Source: Microbulbifer sp. VAAF005
Lineage (GTDB): Bacteria; Pseudomonadota; Gammaproteobacteria; Pseudomonadales; Cellvibrionaceae
DNA: 64,000 bases
NCBI RefSeq assembly: GCF_030012985.1
Contig: NZ_CP120233.1
Location: 1,488,001 to 1,552,000, forward strand
Direction of reading: 5' to 3'
This document shows, piece after piece, positions 35,826 through 45,379 of the stretch (its first letter is position 1; the number at the start of each line of letters is the position of its first letter). The notes under the pieces are model-generated. The model was not told the origin of the DNA. It did no database searches and saw only the letters and a list, made by a program, of their open reading frames with translations. The translations under genes and the position numbers were made by a program.

Positions 35826-37085
35826 TTAATACTCCCAGCAGCGATTCACGACTCCCTCGCTATCCAACTTGCCAGCAAAACGCGGGCCAAACGTATACGG
35901 GAAAGCTGGAATCAATTGGCCGCTACTATCCTCAGTCACCGTCAAATGATAATGGTAGCCGCGCTGATTATCGCTGTGACCGTTGAATTGATCGAGATAG
36001 GCCCCGCCCCGATCAGTCAAACTTTCATCCCAGTAGTAATCCTCGTAAAAGAAACCTGAGACAGTCTCAAACTGATTGCCAGAGGGGGATGTATAGCTAT
36101 CACTGGTATCAGGGCCTGCGTAATTCGTATATGTAACGCCGCGATCGACATTGTATTCATCAACTAACAAACAGTTGCGCCGACCGGCAACACCGCAACC
36201 CGTAGCTGAATTCGGGTTATCGTAATTACGAATTGCCCAGCTACTTTTTGCCAATACACCAGCATCCTCCCATGGACCATAGATAGCGTAGCCATCGGCG
36301 GTATACCCATAGATGGGAGAGTGCCCATCCGCAGTATCACCGACGATATCTGCCAAACAATTACTATAAACATGGTGGTGATAGTCGCCATTTGCCGCGT
36401 GGCCCGCACAAATATCCACATCGTACAATTCGGCTACAGGAGCCAGGGTGTGCCAGATATTGTTGACCCTCTGCCCGTCACTCCATTGATAAATAGAGGT
36501 GCCGTTGACCCAATACCCCTGAGCACCAAGACCTGATTCACAGGGTTCTGTTGCCACTTCCGGCTCTACCGGGAAATAACCCTCGTGGGAAACTTCTTCC
36601 GGGCAGACGGGTCCCGGTGGCCAAAAACCGTAACCTGCCCCAGCAGCGCAAGTGTCATTGCTGCGATAGCCAATATCCTGTGCAAAGCTGACGCTATCCC
36701 CCACTTCAACAGAGGGATAACCATTGAGGAAGTCGGAAAATGCTTTGGGACGATCAACAAGTGAATCAAATATTTCCCGAGTGATATCAATCTGATAATT
36801 GGGAATACCTGAGGCAGTAATCTTCGTGTACTCTTTTCCATTAACCCTGACCGATTCAATCCTCTGGACATTCACCAGCACCCGGCGATTACCGTTGCTC
36901 TTGAAAATATAGCGAGCACGCTCTCTATCTGTATTTAGAATCCATCCCTCTTCTGAGACTGTATAAGCAGAGTTCAGCGCATCACCTTCTGCATCATATT
37001 CACGCTCGGGGAGCTGTTGCGCCACGGCACTCGCAACGCTCAGCCAGGACAAAACCCCAGTCGCAAAATAGCTTTTTAGCTTCAC
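35826..37085 (-). CDS. Secreted YHYH-domain protein
   Basis: A 419-residue secreted protein. Signal peptide MKLKSYFATGVLSWLSVASA, a beta-rich N-terminal part, then a YHYH domain (PF14240): DICAGHAANGDYHHHVYSNC, SPIYGYTADGYAIYGPW and QRGYHYHLTV carry the family's HxYH and DGxxIYG motifs. Several Cys residues are spaced for disulfides. The family is common in marine bacteria and its role is not known; His clusters suggest metal binding. It forms a pair with the His-rich secreted protein downstream. A long AT-rich region precedes it. Confidence 0.88.
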   Translation of the reverse strand: MKLKSYFATGVLSWLSVASAVAQQLPEREYDAEGDALNSAYTVSEEGWILNTDRERARYIFKSNGNRRVLVNVQRIESVRVNGKEYTKITASGIPNYQIDITREIFDSLVDRPKAFSDFLNGYPSVEVGDSVSFAQDIGYRSNDTCAAGAGYGFWPPGPVCPEEVSHEGYFPVEPEVATEPCESGLGAQGYWVNGTSIYQWSDGQRVNNIWHTLAPVAELYDVDICAGHAANGDYHHHVYSNCLADIVGDTADGHSPIYGYTADGYAIYGPWEDAGVLAKSSWAIRNYDNPNSATGCGVAGRRNCLLVDEYNVDRGVTYTNYAGPDTSDSYTSPSGNQFETVSGFFYEDYYWDESLTDRGGAYLDQFNGHSDNQRGYHYHLTVTEDSSGQLIPAFPYTFGPRFAGKLDSEGVVNRCWEY

Positions 37086-37838
37086 AAAACCACTCCTTAT
37101 TTTTTATTTATAAAGAAATAACTTCATACCATTAAATATCGACAGGAAATCTGACCGCTCAATACAGTCAAAAAACCCAACCCGACACAGCGCACCTCCT
37201 TACACCGAAAAGACAAGGCAAACAACAAGATTGACACTCAGGATGGAGCAATCGAAGCAACACACCCACAATCAGACCACCCCACCAGAAGAAGCACTCA
37301 AAAAGCCCTCATATGTACAATCATCTTTCTCTAATCAAGCAAAACACCTACAAGAAAAGCTTTAAAAAAGCGCCCAACAATCATCAACAAAAATACAGGG
37401 ACTTTATCAACATTTCACAACCACAAAAAAAATCGAGAAAACCATAAAAAATCGTCAAAAAAACTCACTTAATTTTTTATGCATTACTTAATGCCGTAAA
37501 AATCAAAAAAGTAGCCCGCAAAAGTGAATGAATTGTGGAAGCCTACGGACTGAATTCACAACATTTGATATTTTCTATATTTCTTACAGGACTCGACAAA
37601 CTGTCGAAATATTATTAATTAATAAAAATAGAAAAATGAAAATCCGGACACTGCGGGTGTACCGAAAACCACTTTCGGCAGTTCAGTGTTTTTTGAAGAA
37701 GGGAAAGTAAATTGCTGTGCCAACGAGTGAAGGGTGAGATCTGCAAATAAATATACGGCTAAACTCAATTCGAAAACTATGGGTTAATCACTCGCCACTT
37801 ATGTCTCTGCTGCCATTTTTTAGCATTGCCTTATATAT
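37086..37838. other. AT-rich intergenic region
   Basis: About 750 bases with many A and T tracts between the YHYH gene and rluB's terminator. It must hold the YHYH promoter. A 60-codon frame at 37528-37710 has no ribosome site or family features and was not called. No RNA gene or repeat was seen. Confidence 0.5.
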
Positions 37839-37866
37839 AAAAAAGCCCGCTAGTGCGGGCTTTTTT
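37839..37866 (-). terminator. Bidirectional terminator after rluB
   Basis: AAAAAAGCCCGC/GCGGGCTTTTTT with a 4-base loop directly follows the rluB stop. It ends the rnm-yciO-scpAB-rluB transcript. Confidence 0.92.
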
Positions 37867-37870
37867 ACTT

Positions 37871-38737
37871 CTAACCTAATTTCGGCCGATTGCGCCGAGC
37901 AGCCGGTGCTGGCGACTTGCGCAACTTCCTGCGCTGGCGCTCCAGATTTTGTTTCTCACCCTGGGTCAATGGGCGCTGGCCCAGTTTCGGCATTCCCGCC
38001 GTTACGCAGAGGTCATCGATCTCGCGGGGCTCCATCTCAATCCACTGCCCGACGCGCACATGGGAGGGAATAAAGACGCTGCCGTAGCGCACACGCTTCA
38101 AGCGGCTAACTCTAACTCCCTGGGACTCCCACAGACGACGTACCTCGCGGTTGCGGCCCTCCATCACTACGCAGTAGAACCAGCGGTTTTTACCTTCACC
38201 ACCACTCTCTACAATGTCGGTAAAGCGCGCCGACCCATCATCCAACAACACGCCCTTGAGCAGACGCCGCCTCATTTCCTCATCCACATCGCCTTGGATT
38301 CGAACCAAATATTCGCGGTCGATTACCGAGGAGGGGTGCATTAATTTATTGGCCAGCTCTCCGCTATTGGTAAACAGCAATAAACCACTGGTGTTGAAAT
38401 CCAGACGCCCAACAGAAATCCAGCGGCCGGTTTTCAGTCTCGGCAGGCGATCGTAGACCGTCGGGCGGCCTTCAGGGTCGTGGCGGGAGCATATTTCCCC
38501 AACCGGTTTGTTGTAGAGTATTACCCGGCAGCGATTCTGCTCTGCCGAAGGCAGCCGGCTACCATCAAACTCGATATGATCCGCGTCGGTTACACGCTCG
38601 CCGAGCTCCGCCACTTTTCCATTTACGGTTACGCGGCCCGCATCAATTGCGCGCTCCATTTCACGGCGCGAACCGAGGCCGGTGCGTGCTAATACTTTCT
38701 GTAATTTCTCGCCTGCTGGCGGGGTACCATCACTCAT
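37871..38737 (-). CDS. rluB: 23S rRNA pseudouridine synthase RluB
   Basis: RluB makes pseudouridine 2605 in 23S rRNA (E. coli numbering). The 288-residue protein has an S4 domain ([20 protein letters not shown]) and the RsuA/RluB catalytic block [21 protein letters not shown] with the nucleophile Asp. The C terminus is basic ([19 protein letters not shown]), as in many RluB proteins. Its start overlaps the scpB stop by four bases, so translation is likely coupled. Confidence 0.95.
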   Translation of the reverse strand: MSDGTPPAGEKLQKVLARTGLGSRREMERAIDAGRVTVNGKVAELGERVTDADHIEFDGSRLPSAEQNRCRVILYNKPVGEICSRHDPEGRPTVYDRLPRLKTGRWISVGRLDFNTSGLLLFTNSGELANKLMHPSSVIDREYLVRIQGDVDEEMRRRLLKGVLLDDGSARFTDIVESGGEGKNRWFYCVVMEGRNREVRRLWESQGVRVSRLKRVRYGSVFIPSHVRVGQWIEMEPREIDDLCVTAGMPKLGQRPLTQGEKQNLERQRRKLRKSPAPAARRNRPKLG

Positions 38738-39909
38738 GGGGTGGTGCTTTCCACTTGTACTACTTCTTTGGAATCTTCATCGACATCAGCATTTGCCTCC
38801 ACCGACTTCTCGGCGACCTCTTCAGCTGTGTCGTCTTCGGCAAACATACTGCTGGGTGGTAACGTTGCCGTTAGAGAGTCCTCGCTCTCTTCTTCTGCTT
38901 GCAGCGATTCAGCGCTGCTTTCCTCATCACTGTGAAGTTCACTCTCTTCACTAAGATCAACATCTATATCCAACTCCAAATCATCTTCAGAGTCTTCCTG
39001 CTCCATTTCCCACTGGATCTCTGCAGCCGCAGTTTCCACTGGGTCTTCCTCTGCATCCGTCTCGGCGGGCGCTACTTCGGCGTCTACTCCGGGCTCGGAC
39101 TCGGACTCGGACTCGGACTCGGACTCGGACTCGGACTCGGACTCGGACTCGGACTCGGCGCCTGATGCTTCAGCAGCAACTTCCTCAGCCAAAGCCTCTA
39201 CCAGGGCATCGTCTATATCTTCATGTTCGGCCGCAGGGGCTTCAGTAGAGGGTTCTGCCTCGGAGCCTTGCTCTGACTCAGAGCCTTCCGAAGCACTATT
39301 GTCCACCTCGGACTCTCCCTCCTCGGGAACCGGCTCTGGAGGCAAACCTTCCTGCTCCAGAATCTGGTTCAGACTCTCGATATCGCGGATCTCCGCCAGA
39401 GTCGGCAAATCATCCAGGGTGCTCAAATTAAAATAATCGAGAAACTCCCGGGTTGTTGCGTAGAGAGACGGCTTACCGGGCACGTCCCGCTGCCCCACAA
39501 CTTTAATCCAACCGCGCTCCAGCAGGGTTTTAACAATATGCGAACTCACCGCAACGCCGCGGATATCCTCGATATCACCACGGGTTACCGGCTGTCGATA
39601 AGCGATAATGGCAAGGGTCTCCAAGGTAGCACGGGAATACCGTTGCGCCTTTTCCTCCCACAGCCGATTCACCCATGGGGCCAGGTCTTCCGGCACTTGA
39701 AAACGCCAACCAGTCGCGACTTTCTTCAGTTCAAACCCTCGGTCAGCACAACTCTGGGCGATTTCTTCAAGCACATCTCTCAGGGTAGTCTTGGAGGGTT
39801 GCTCTTCCTCGTCCAGCAAAGACAACAGTTTTTCTTCACTGAGGGGCTGGCCAGCGGCCAACAGGGCGCCTTCGACGATTTTGCGCAGTAATTCGGGGGC
39901 GATTGTCAT
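38734..39909 (-). CDS. scpB: Condensin-associated ScpB with long acidic tail
   Basis: ScpB is a winged-helix kleisin partner in the Smc-ScpAB or related chromosome-segregation complex. Residues 1-185 are a normal Scp[23 protein letters not shown] and a [20 protein letters not shown] block. The last 200 residues are an acidic, low-complexity tail with a run of alternating Ser-Glu coded by a hexamer repeat (39094-39159). The family is usually about 200-300 residues, so the tail is unusual. It is in the scpA-scpB-rluB operon. Confidence 0.93.
   Translation of the reverse strand: MTIAPELLRKIVEGALLAAGQPLSEEKLLSLLDEEEQPSKTTLRDVLEEIAQSCADRGFELKKVATGWRFQVPEDLAPWVNRLWEEKAQRYSRATLETLAIIAYRQPVTRGDIEDIRGVAVSSHIVKTLLERGWIKVVGQRDVPGKPSLYATTREFLDYFNLSTLDDLPTLAEIRDIESLNQILEQEGLPPEPVPEEGESEVDNSASEGSESEQGSEAEPSTEAPAAEHEDIDDALVEALAEEVAAEASGAESESESESESESESESESESEPGVDAEVAPAETDAEEDPVETAAAEIQWEMEQEDSEDDLELDIDVDLSEESELHSDEESSAESLQAEEESEDSLTATLPPSSMFAEDDTAEEVAEKSVEANADVDEDSKEVVQVESTTP
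39094..39159 (-). repeat. Tandem hexamer repeat in scpB (Ser-Glu run)
   Basis: On the plus strand CTCGGA is repeated eleven times (the last with one change), coding a Ser-Glu run in the ScpB tail. Because the unit is six bases, slippage would change tail length without breaking the frame. Confidence 0.9.
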
Positions 39910-39919
39910 CTTCTATTTT

Positions 39920-40942
39920 CTAACTCGAATACATTTCCGACGCTTTATCCGAGGCCTCTACAGCGTCCTCTGGATCTTCAACCTCTTCGAGAGTCTGATC
40001 CTCAAGCTCGCTGCCAGTACCGTCTTCGCTTTCACTACTGTGGGTAGCAGCGCGAGCACGCACGTGGATCGGGCCAAAAGCTTCATTCTGCACCAGCTCC
40101 ACCAGAGACTCTTTTACCAGCTCCATCACTGCCAGGAAGGTCACTACGACACCGAGGCGACCCTCCTCAACGGTAAACAGGCTGACAAATGGCACAAACT
40201 GGCCGTGGCGGATCTTATCCAGCACCTGGGTCATACGCTCGCGGGTGGACAACTTCTCCCGCTCAACCTGGTGGCTCTCAAACATATCCGCACGCCGCAG
40301 CACATCAGCCAGGGCGACCAGGACTTCTTTCAAGTCAATTTCAGGGTCGGGGCGTGTGATACTTCGATCGGGAGCCTCTGCGTTGGCCTGATGGACATCC
40401 CGGCCAACACGGGGGATTTCATCGAGATCCTCAGCCGCAGTTTTGAAGCGCTCATACTCCTGCAAACGGCGAATCAGAGCCGCGCGGGGGTCCTCGCCCT
40501 CTTCCTCCTCCGCTTCAGGCGGTCGCGGCAACAACATCCGCGACTTTATTTCCGCCAACATAGCGGCCATGACCAGATACTCGGCGGCCAAGTCAAAGCG
40601 AATTGCCGTCATCATCTCCACATACGCCATATATTGATGGGTGATGTCGGAGACGTTGATCTCGAGAATATCCAGGTTTTGGCGGCGAATCAGGTATAGC
40701 AGGAGATCCAGAGGCCCCTCGAAAGCCTCCAGAACAACTTCCAAAGCATCTGGTGGAATAAAGAGATCCTGCGGGAGGTCGTTAAAGATTTCGCCCTGCA
40801 CCAAGGCCAGGGGGGAATCCTCATCCGAGTCCTGGCCCGGCGATTCCGCATTGCCAGCCTGGGCAGAAGCTTCATCATCGCTCGCCGCAACCTCGGCCAG
40901 CACTTGCTCCTCGACCTCTGCTAGTAACTCATCACTGGACAC
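39920..40942 (-). CDS. scpA: Kleisin-family segregation protein ScpA
   Basis: ScpA is the kleisin that bridges SMC heads together with ScpB. The 340-residue protein has an acidic N terminus of about 60 residues and then the conserved start FEGPLDLLLYLIRRQNLDI, followed by YLVMAAMLAEIKSRMLLP, and a C-terminal winged-helix segment (VVTFLAVMELVKESLVEL). Another acidic tail ends it. It is 11 bases upstream of scpB. A SMC gene is not in the window. Confidence 0.93.
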   Translation of the reverse strand: MSSDELLAEVEEQVLAEVAASDDEASAQAGNAESPGQDSDEDSPLALVQGEIFNDLPQDLFIPPDALEVVLEAFEGPLDLLLYLIRRQNLDILEINVSDITHQYMAYVEMMTAIRFDLAAEYLVMAAMLAEIKSRMLLPRPPEAEEEEGEDPRAALIRRLQEYERFKTAAEDLDEIPRVGRDVHQANAEAPDRSITRPDPEIDLKEVLVALADVLRRADMFESHQVEREKLSTRERMTQVLDKIRHGQFVPFVSLFTVEEGRLGVVVTFLAVMELVKESLVELVQNEAFGPIHVRARAATHSSESEDGTGSELEDQTLEEVEDPEDAVEASDKASEMYSS

Positions 40943-40995
40943 CCTGCCCCACCCTCAATCGTGCAAACGCGCGATTATACACGGCGCCGCAGCTT

Positions 40996-41619
40996 TCAGC
41001 CGAGTATTTCGTCAGTTGCCCCACATCCCTGGCGAATCAGTTGGGGCTCATCACCCGTCAGGTCGATCACGGTGGTGGGCTCCAACCCGCAGAAACCGCC
41101 ATCGATAACCAATTCCACTTGGTGCTCCAGGGTATCGCGGATATCGTAAGGTTCGGTTAGGGGCTGTTCTTCGCCGGGCATAATCAGGCTACAGCTCATC
41201 AACGGCTCGCCCAATTCTTCAATCAGGGCCAGGGCGATGGGATTATCCGGCACGCGAATACCGATGGTCTTGCGCTTCGGATGAATTAACCTGCGCGGCA
41301 CCTCGGCGGTCGCCGGCATAATAAAGGTATAGGAACCCGGCGTATGATTCTTTAACAGCCTAAACATCTGATTGTCGACCTTCGCATAGGTCGCCAGCTC
41401 CGATAGGTCTCGGCACATCAATGTGAAGTTGTGCTGCTTGTCCAGTTGGCGCACCCCTCGAATGCGCTCAACCGCCAGCTTCTCTCCCAGTCGACAGCCT
41501 ATGGCGTAAGCTGAATCGGTGGGAAAAACAATAACGCCCCCTTGGGCGACGATCTCTGCTGCCTGAGTGATCAGGCGGCCTTGAGGATTATCCGGATGAA
41601 TCTGAAAAAACTGCGCCAC
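40996..41619 (-). CDS. yciO: YciO/YrdC/Sua5-family protein (L-threonylcarbamoyladenylate synthase-like)
   Basis: A 207-residue protein of the Sua5-YciO-YrdC family. The start was set at GTG 41619, because the protein then reads AQFFQIHPDNPQGRLITQAA, just like E. coli YciO. VIVFPTDSAYAIGC and the KQHNFTLMCRDL segment form the nucleotide pocket. YciO has weak threonylcarbamoyl-AMP activity in E. coli, while YrdC/TsaC is the main enzyme. It lies between rnm and scpA, as in E. coli where yciO follows yciV (rnm). Confidence 0.88.
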   Translation of the reverse strand: MAQFFQIHPDNPQGRLITQAAEIVAQGGVIVFPTDSAYAIGCRLGEKLAVERIRGVRQLDKQHNFTLMCRDLSELATYAKVDNQMFRLLKNHTPGSYTFIMPATAEVPRRLIHPKRKTIGIRVPDNPIALALIEELGEPLMSCSLIMPGEEQPLTEPYDIRDTLEHQVELVIDGGFCGLEPTTVIDLTGDEPQLIRQGCGATDEILG

Positions 41620-41711
41620 AAAGCCCCCCAAAAGCCTTACCGATTGAAAATACCTCACTGCCATCCACCAGGCTTAAAGCCGGACGATGGCCCCCAATTC
41701 ACAAGCCGGAA

Positions 41712-42668
41712 TTAGGGCAGCGAAACGTGACCCCGCTGTTCCCGGTGCAGAGTGTGCCACAGATTCCACACCGGCTCGACGTCTGCGGGCAACCTGACAC
41801 AACCCAATTCACGCCAGGGCTGCTCCGGCTGGTGAAAATCGCTGCCAAGAGAGCAGTATGGCATCGATTTGCCCGCCGCTTCCGCGGCCGAGAGTAACAA
41901 TTTCTTTAACTCTCGGGTCTGTGTCGGGTTTTGCCGACCGCACAGCAACTCTATCGCATCCCCATTTTCTTCAAGAAAAGCCCCCAGCAGTCGCAATAAC
42001 TGTGTGCGGGTCAATCCGTACTTAAGCGGATGGGCCAATACCGCACAACCACCAGCACTGTGAATAGTAGCGATGGTCTCACCTAACTGGGGCCACTCAA
42101 CCTTTACGTCTCCTACTTTGCCAGCCCCCAAGTAACGCTTAAACGCCTTACCGGTATCATCTATATGACCAGCTTCCACCAGCCATCGCGCGAAATGGGG
42201 TCTACCCAATACGGAGTCACCCGCCAGGGCGCGCCCACCCTCCAAGGCACCGCTAAAGCCACGCTTCTCCAGCTTTTCCGCGATACGCTCTGCCCGCTCC
42301 TCGCGCAACTGCTCACGCAGCTGAATGGCTTCTTGCAGAGGCCCCGATTCGGGATTGATGTTCAGGCCTACAATATGTACGGGTCTACGCCCCCAAAGAC
42401 TGGAGAACTCAATCCCCGCCACCACATCTACGCCCAAACAGTCACCTTCCTGTTGAGCCTCAGGCACACCATCGACCGTATCGTGGTCGGTCAGGGCGAG
42501 CATCGTCACACCTTGGGATTTCGCTCTCGACACCAGCTGCGCAGGACTTAAAATACCGTCAGACGCGGTACTGTGGCAGTGCAGATCTACCAGGTCTGTA
42601 TTCAAATCGGCTGAAAGGGTCTTCAACAACAGGCTCTCACTCAGTTCGACGATGAAAAAGATCGCCAT
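41712..42668 (-). CDS. rnm: PHP-domain 5'-3' exoribonuclease (RNase AM, formerly TrpH/YciV)
   Basis: A PHP metallo-phosphoesterase of about 318 residues. The metal motifs are clear: DLHCHSTASDG, LALTDHDTVDG, GIEFSS, VLAHPLKYG and SLGSDFHQP. E. coli Rnm trims rRNA 5' ends and degrades pAp. The start is uncertain: ATG at 42668 or a longer frame from 42716, and family members begin closer to the PHP motif. It is first in the minus-strand operon that leads to scpAB and rluB. Confidence 0.88.
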   Translation of the reverse strand: MAIFFIVELSESLLLKTLSADLNTDLVDLHCHSTASDGILSPAQLVSRAKSQGVTMLALTDHDTVDGVPEAQQEGDCLGVDVVAGIEFSSLWGRRPVHIVGLNINPESGPLQEAIQLREQLREERAERIAEKLEKRGFSGALEGGRALAGDSVLGRPHFARWLVEAGHIDDTGKAFKRYLGAGKVGDVKVEWPQLGETIATIHSAGGCAVLAHPLKYGLTRTQLLRLLGAFLEENGDAIELLCGRQNPTQTRELKKLLLSAAEAAGKSMPYCSLGSDFHQPEQPWRELGCVRLPADVEPVWNLWHTLHREQRGHVSLP

Positions 42669-42864
42669 ATCCGTCTTTTCAGGAACAATCGCCCTATTGC
42701 GCTGTCTATGCGGCACTCGGCGTTTTCAGGGATAAGGCCCGGACTAGCAGTCACTCACAGGTGACTCGCCAGGGCCGAAGTCTGACAGTAGTTTTGTCAG
42801 CGGGGAAATTGAACGGGCAATCAGCCCCACCAGTTTCCAGCGGGCATTATCACCGGAATTGAGT

Positions 42865-43584
42865 ATGACCGAAACGAATTCGACCACGACATCTCCCGAG
42901 AAGCCTAAAAAGGAAGGGTTTCTCAGCAATATTGCCTTCAATGTCATTATTCCGACATTGATACTGACCAAGCTTTCCGGGGATGACTGGTTGGGCCCAA
43001 CCTGGGCATTGATAGTGGCCCTGGCCTTCCCGCTGGGCTATGGCCTTCGCGACCTGCTGCGCCTGGGCAAGGTCAATTTCTTCTCAGCCCTCGGGTTTAT
43101 TGGCATCCTGCTCACTGGCGGCATCAGCTTGCTCAAGCTGGACCCGCAGTATATTGCGATTAAGGAAGCTGCAATCCCAGGCCTACTGGGTGTTGCCACG
43201 GCACTATCCGTTTACACCCGCTGGCCGCTGGTCAAAACCCTGCTGTACAACGATCAAATTCTGAATACGACAAAGATCGCCGAGTCATTACAGGCCAATG
43301 GTAACCAGCCAGCCTTCGACCGCACTTTGCGCCAGACTTCATGGATCGTTGCCGGGTCATTCTTTTTCTCCTCGGCGCTGAATTACATTCTCGCCAAAAT
43401 GATCGTCACCAGCCCGCCGGGCACAGAGGCCTACAACACCGAGCTGGGCGAAATGACCGCCTATGGATATCTGGTTATTGCGATCCCATCAACCCTGATT
43501 CTGATGGGTGCACTCTTTTTCCTGTTCTCCCGTATCGGCAAGCTGACCGGGTTGAAGCTGGAAGAAGTGATGGTCGCGCAATAA
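42865..43584 (+). CDS. VC0807-family inner-membrane protein
   Basis: A 239-residue membrane protein with five or six predicted segments, for example FNVIIPTLIL, WALIVALAFPLGYGL, FFSALGFIGILLTGGISLL and IAIPSTLILMGALFFLFSR. It resembles the VC0807 group of intracellular septation-like proteins, whose function is unknown. An in-frame TTG lies six bases upstream, but the ATG is more likely. It is divergent from rnm and followed by yciI. Confidence 0.78.
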   Translation: MTETNSTTTSPEKPKKEGFLSNIAFNVIIPTLILTKLSGDDWLGPTWALIVALAFPLGYGLRDLLRLGKVNFFSALGFIGILLTGGISLLKLDPQYIAIKEAAIPGLLGVATALSVYTRWPLVKTLLYNDQILNTTKIAESLQANGNQPAFDRTLRQTSWIVAGSFFFSSALNYILAKMIVTSPPGTEAYNTELGEMTAYGYLVIAIPSTLILMGALFFLFSRIGKLTGLKLEEVMVAQ

Positions 43585-43617
43585 CACCTAAAAAAACTAA
43601 CAAGAGCATTCAAAACA

Positions 43618-43917
43618 ATGTGGTACGCAATCATCAGTGAAGATGTTAGCGATAGTCTCCCTTTACGCAAAAAAGCCCGCGCCGGTCATTTGGCCCGACT
43701 CAACCTTCTCAAAGATGAAGGTCGTCTCCTGGCTGCCGGCCCAAACCCCAGCATCGACAGCGAAGAGCCCGGTGAAGCCGGCTTTACCGGCAGTCTGGTA
43801 ATTGCTGAATTCCCCTCTTTGGAGGAGGCCAAAGCCTGGGCTGACAGTGACCCCTATATCGAAGCAGGCGTCTATGCGTCGGTTACAGTCAAGCCCTACA
43901 AGCTTGTACTGCCCTGA
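43618..43917 (+). CDS. yciI: YciI-like protein
   Basis: A 99-residue protein of the dimeric alpha-beta barrel YciI family: [40 protein letters not shown] with the conserved His, and [20 protein letters not shown]. The active-site His-Asp pair is typical. Its role in E. coli is not known. It lies 33 bases after the membrane protein gene, and in many proteobacteria yciI also follows a septation-type membrane protein. Confidence 0.92.
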   Translation: MWYAIISEDVSDSLPLRKKARAGHLARLNLLKDEGRLLAAGPNPSIDSEEPGEAGFTGSLVIAEFPSLEEAKAWADSDPYIEAGVYASVTVKPYKLVLP

Positions 43918-43947
43918 TAAAAACTCTAACTAACAAGCTGCATCACA

Positions 43948-44628
43948 ATGAAGAAATTACTGTCCGGTGTGCTCGCCGTAGCGCTGTTGAACTCAGCGCC
44001 AGCAGCACTTGCAGCGGAGACCCGCTATATTACCGACCAACTTCACGTGCCCATGCGCTCTGGCAAAGGCAATGAATTCCGGATTCTGCACCGCGGCCTG
44101 GCCAGTGGTACCGAACTGGCTCTGCTCGAAGATGCCGCCTCAGACGGCTGGGCAAAAGTGCGCACCCCCAACGGCACTGAGGGCTGGATCAGACGCCAAT
44201 ACTTGGTCAGTGAGCCCGTGGCAAAACTAAAGCTGGCAACTGCAGAAGCCAACCTGGCCCGCTTTGAAAAAATGGAAGGTAACCTGGGGGGAGAAGTTCG
44301 CCGGCTGGAGACAGAAAACGGCGAACTGAATAGCGCCCTGACCTCTGCCCAGCAGCAGAGCCAGGAATTGGCCGCCGAACTCAAGAGCCTGAAATCCCTT
44401 TCTGCCGACGCAATATCGCTCAACGATCGCCATCAAAAACTCCTGCATCAGTACGAATTACTGAAACAGGAAAAAAGCATGGCGGAAGCGGAAATTCAGC
44501 GTCTGTCCGGTAGCGATGCCCGCAAGTGGCAAGTGTACGGTGCCCTATCCGTTGTATTAGGCGCTATTCTGGCGATGATTGCCCCCCATGTGCGCCCGCG
44601 CAAACGCAATTCCGAGTGGGCCAACTGA
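43948..44628 (+). CDS. SH3-domain, coiled-coil, membrane-anchored protein (TIGR04211/YgiM-like)
   Basis: A 226-residue protein. Signal peptide (MKKLLSGVLAVALLNSAPA), bacterial SH3 domain (RYITDQLHVPMRSGKGNEFR and WAKVRTPNGTEGWIRRQYL), a coiled coil of about 100 residues, and a C-terminal membrane segment (VYGALSVVLGAILAMIAPHV) with basic tail. The SH3 faces the periplasm and may bind peptidoglycan. It follows yciI by 30 bases. Confidence 0.87.
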   Translation: MKKLLSGVLAVALLNSAPAALAAETRYITDQLHVPMRSGKGNEFRILHRGLASGTELALLEDAASDGWAKVRTPNGTEGWIRRQYLVSEPVAKLKLATAEANLARFEKMEGNLGGEVRRLETENGELNSALTSAQQQSQELAAELKSLKSLSADAISLNDRHQKLLHQYELLKQEKSMAEAEIQRLSGSDARKWQVYGALSVVLGAILAMIAPHVRPRKRNSEWAN

Positions 44629-44782
44629 TCTCCCTCGCTACAACCAAAATCGCTTACTATACGCCTGTGGGAATGTTGAAAAGCATCCCTCAGGCAGCGA
44701 TATTCAAATACTTTCTCTCTACCTACAACCATACGCTGGCACAGAGGTAAACCGATTACCCCCGGACACTCAAAGGACACGG

Positions 44783-45376
44783 ATGATGCGTAAATTAGTT
44801 ATTTTTCTTTTCTGTACTCTATTCAGCCTTCCGCTATTTGCCCAAAACCCTCAGGTGAAACTAGAAACTGATCTCGGGGTTATTCGTATTGAGCTATATG
44901 CCAAGCAAGCACCAGTCACCGTAGAGAACTTCCTCGCTTATACCGATAGCGGCTTCTACGATGGAATTATCTTTCACCGTGTTGTGCCTGGATTTGTCGT
45001 CCAAGCCGGTGGTTTCACTTTTGATTTCCAAAGAAAAGAAACTCGCGACGCTATCGCCAACGAGTCAGCTAACGGACTCCAAAACCTGCGTGGCACCCTT
45101 TCCATGGCGCGCACAAACGATCCCGATAGTGCCACGTCCCAGTTTTTTATTAACCTGGTAGATAACACCCGTCTGGATGCCAGCGAGGATAAACCTGGCT
45201 ACGCAGTTTTTGGCAAGGTTATCGAGGGAATGGATATCGTAGAAAAAATTGAGCGGGAACCCCGTGGCCTTTATCGCAGGCACCCAGAGGCCCCCAATAC
45301 TCCGATTCGGATTCTTTCCGCAAAACGAATTACAACCAGCGACAACACAGTCGCTGAACACAGCAAGGGAGAATAA
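44783..45376 (+). CDS. Periplasmic cyclophilin-type peptidyl-prolyl isomerase
   Basis: A 197-residue cyclophilin with a signal peptide (MMRKLVIFLFCTLFSLPLFA). It carries the domain motifs FHRVVPGFVVQAGGF, LRGTLSMARTNDPDSATSQF and FGKVIEGMDIVEKIE. It speeds prolyl isomerisation in the periplasm, like E. coli PpiA. The ATG at 44783 follows a GGACACGG stretch; the frame is open upstream but lacks family likeness. The pdxJ gene starts three bases after the stop. Confidence 0.93.
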   Translation: MMRKLVIFLFCTLFSLPLFAQNPQVKLETDLGVIRIELYAKQAPVTVENFLAYTDSGFYDGIIFHRVVPGFVVQAGGFTFDFQRKETRDAIANESANGLQNLRGTLSMARTNDPDSATSQFFINLVDNTRLDASEDKPGYAVFGKVIEGMDIVEKIEREPRGLYRRHPEAPNTPIRILSAKRITTSDNTVAEHSKGE

Positions 45377-45379
45377 GCA

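Noticed and set aside
37528..37710. A 60-codon plus-strand frame in the AT-rich spacer
   Set aside because: No ribosome site, no recognisable features and low-complexity composition.
39094..39159. Hexamer array as a CRISPR or minisatellite
   Set aside because: It has no spacers and is in frame within scpB.
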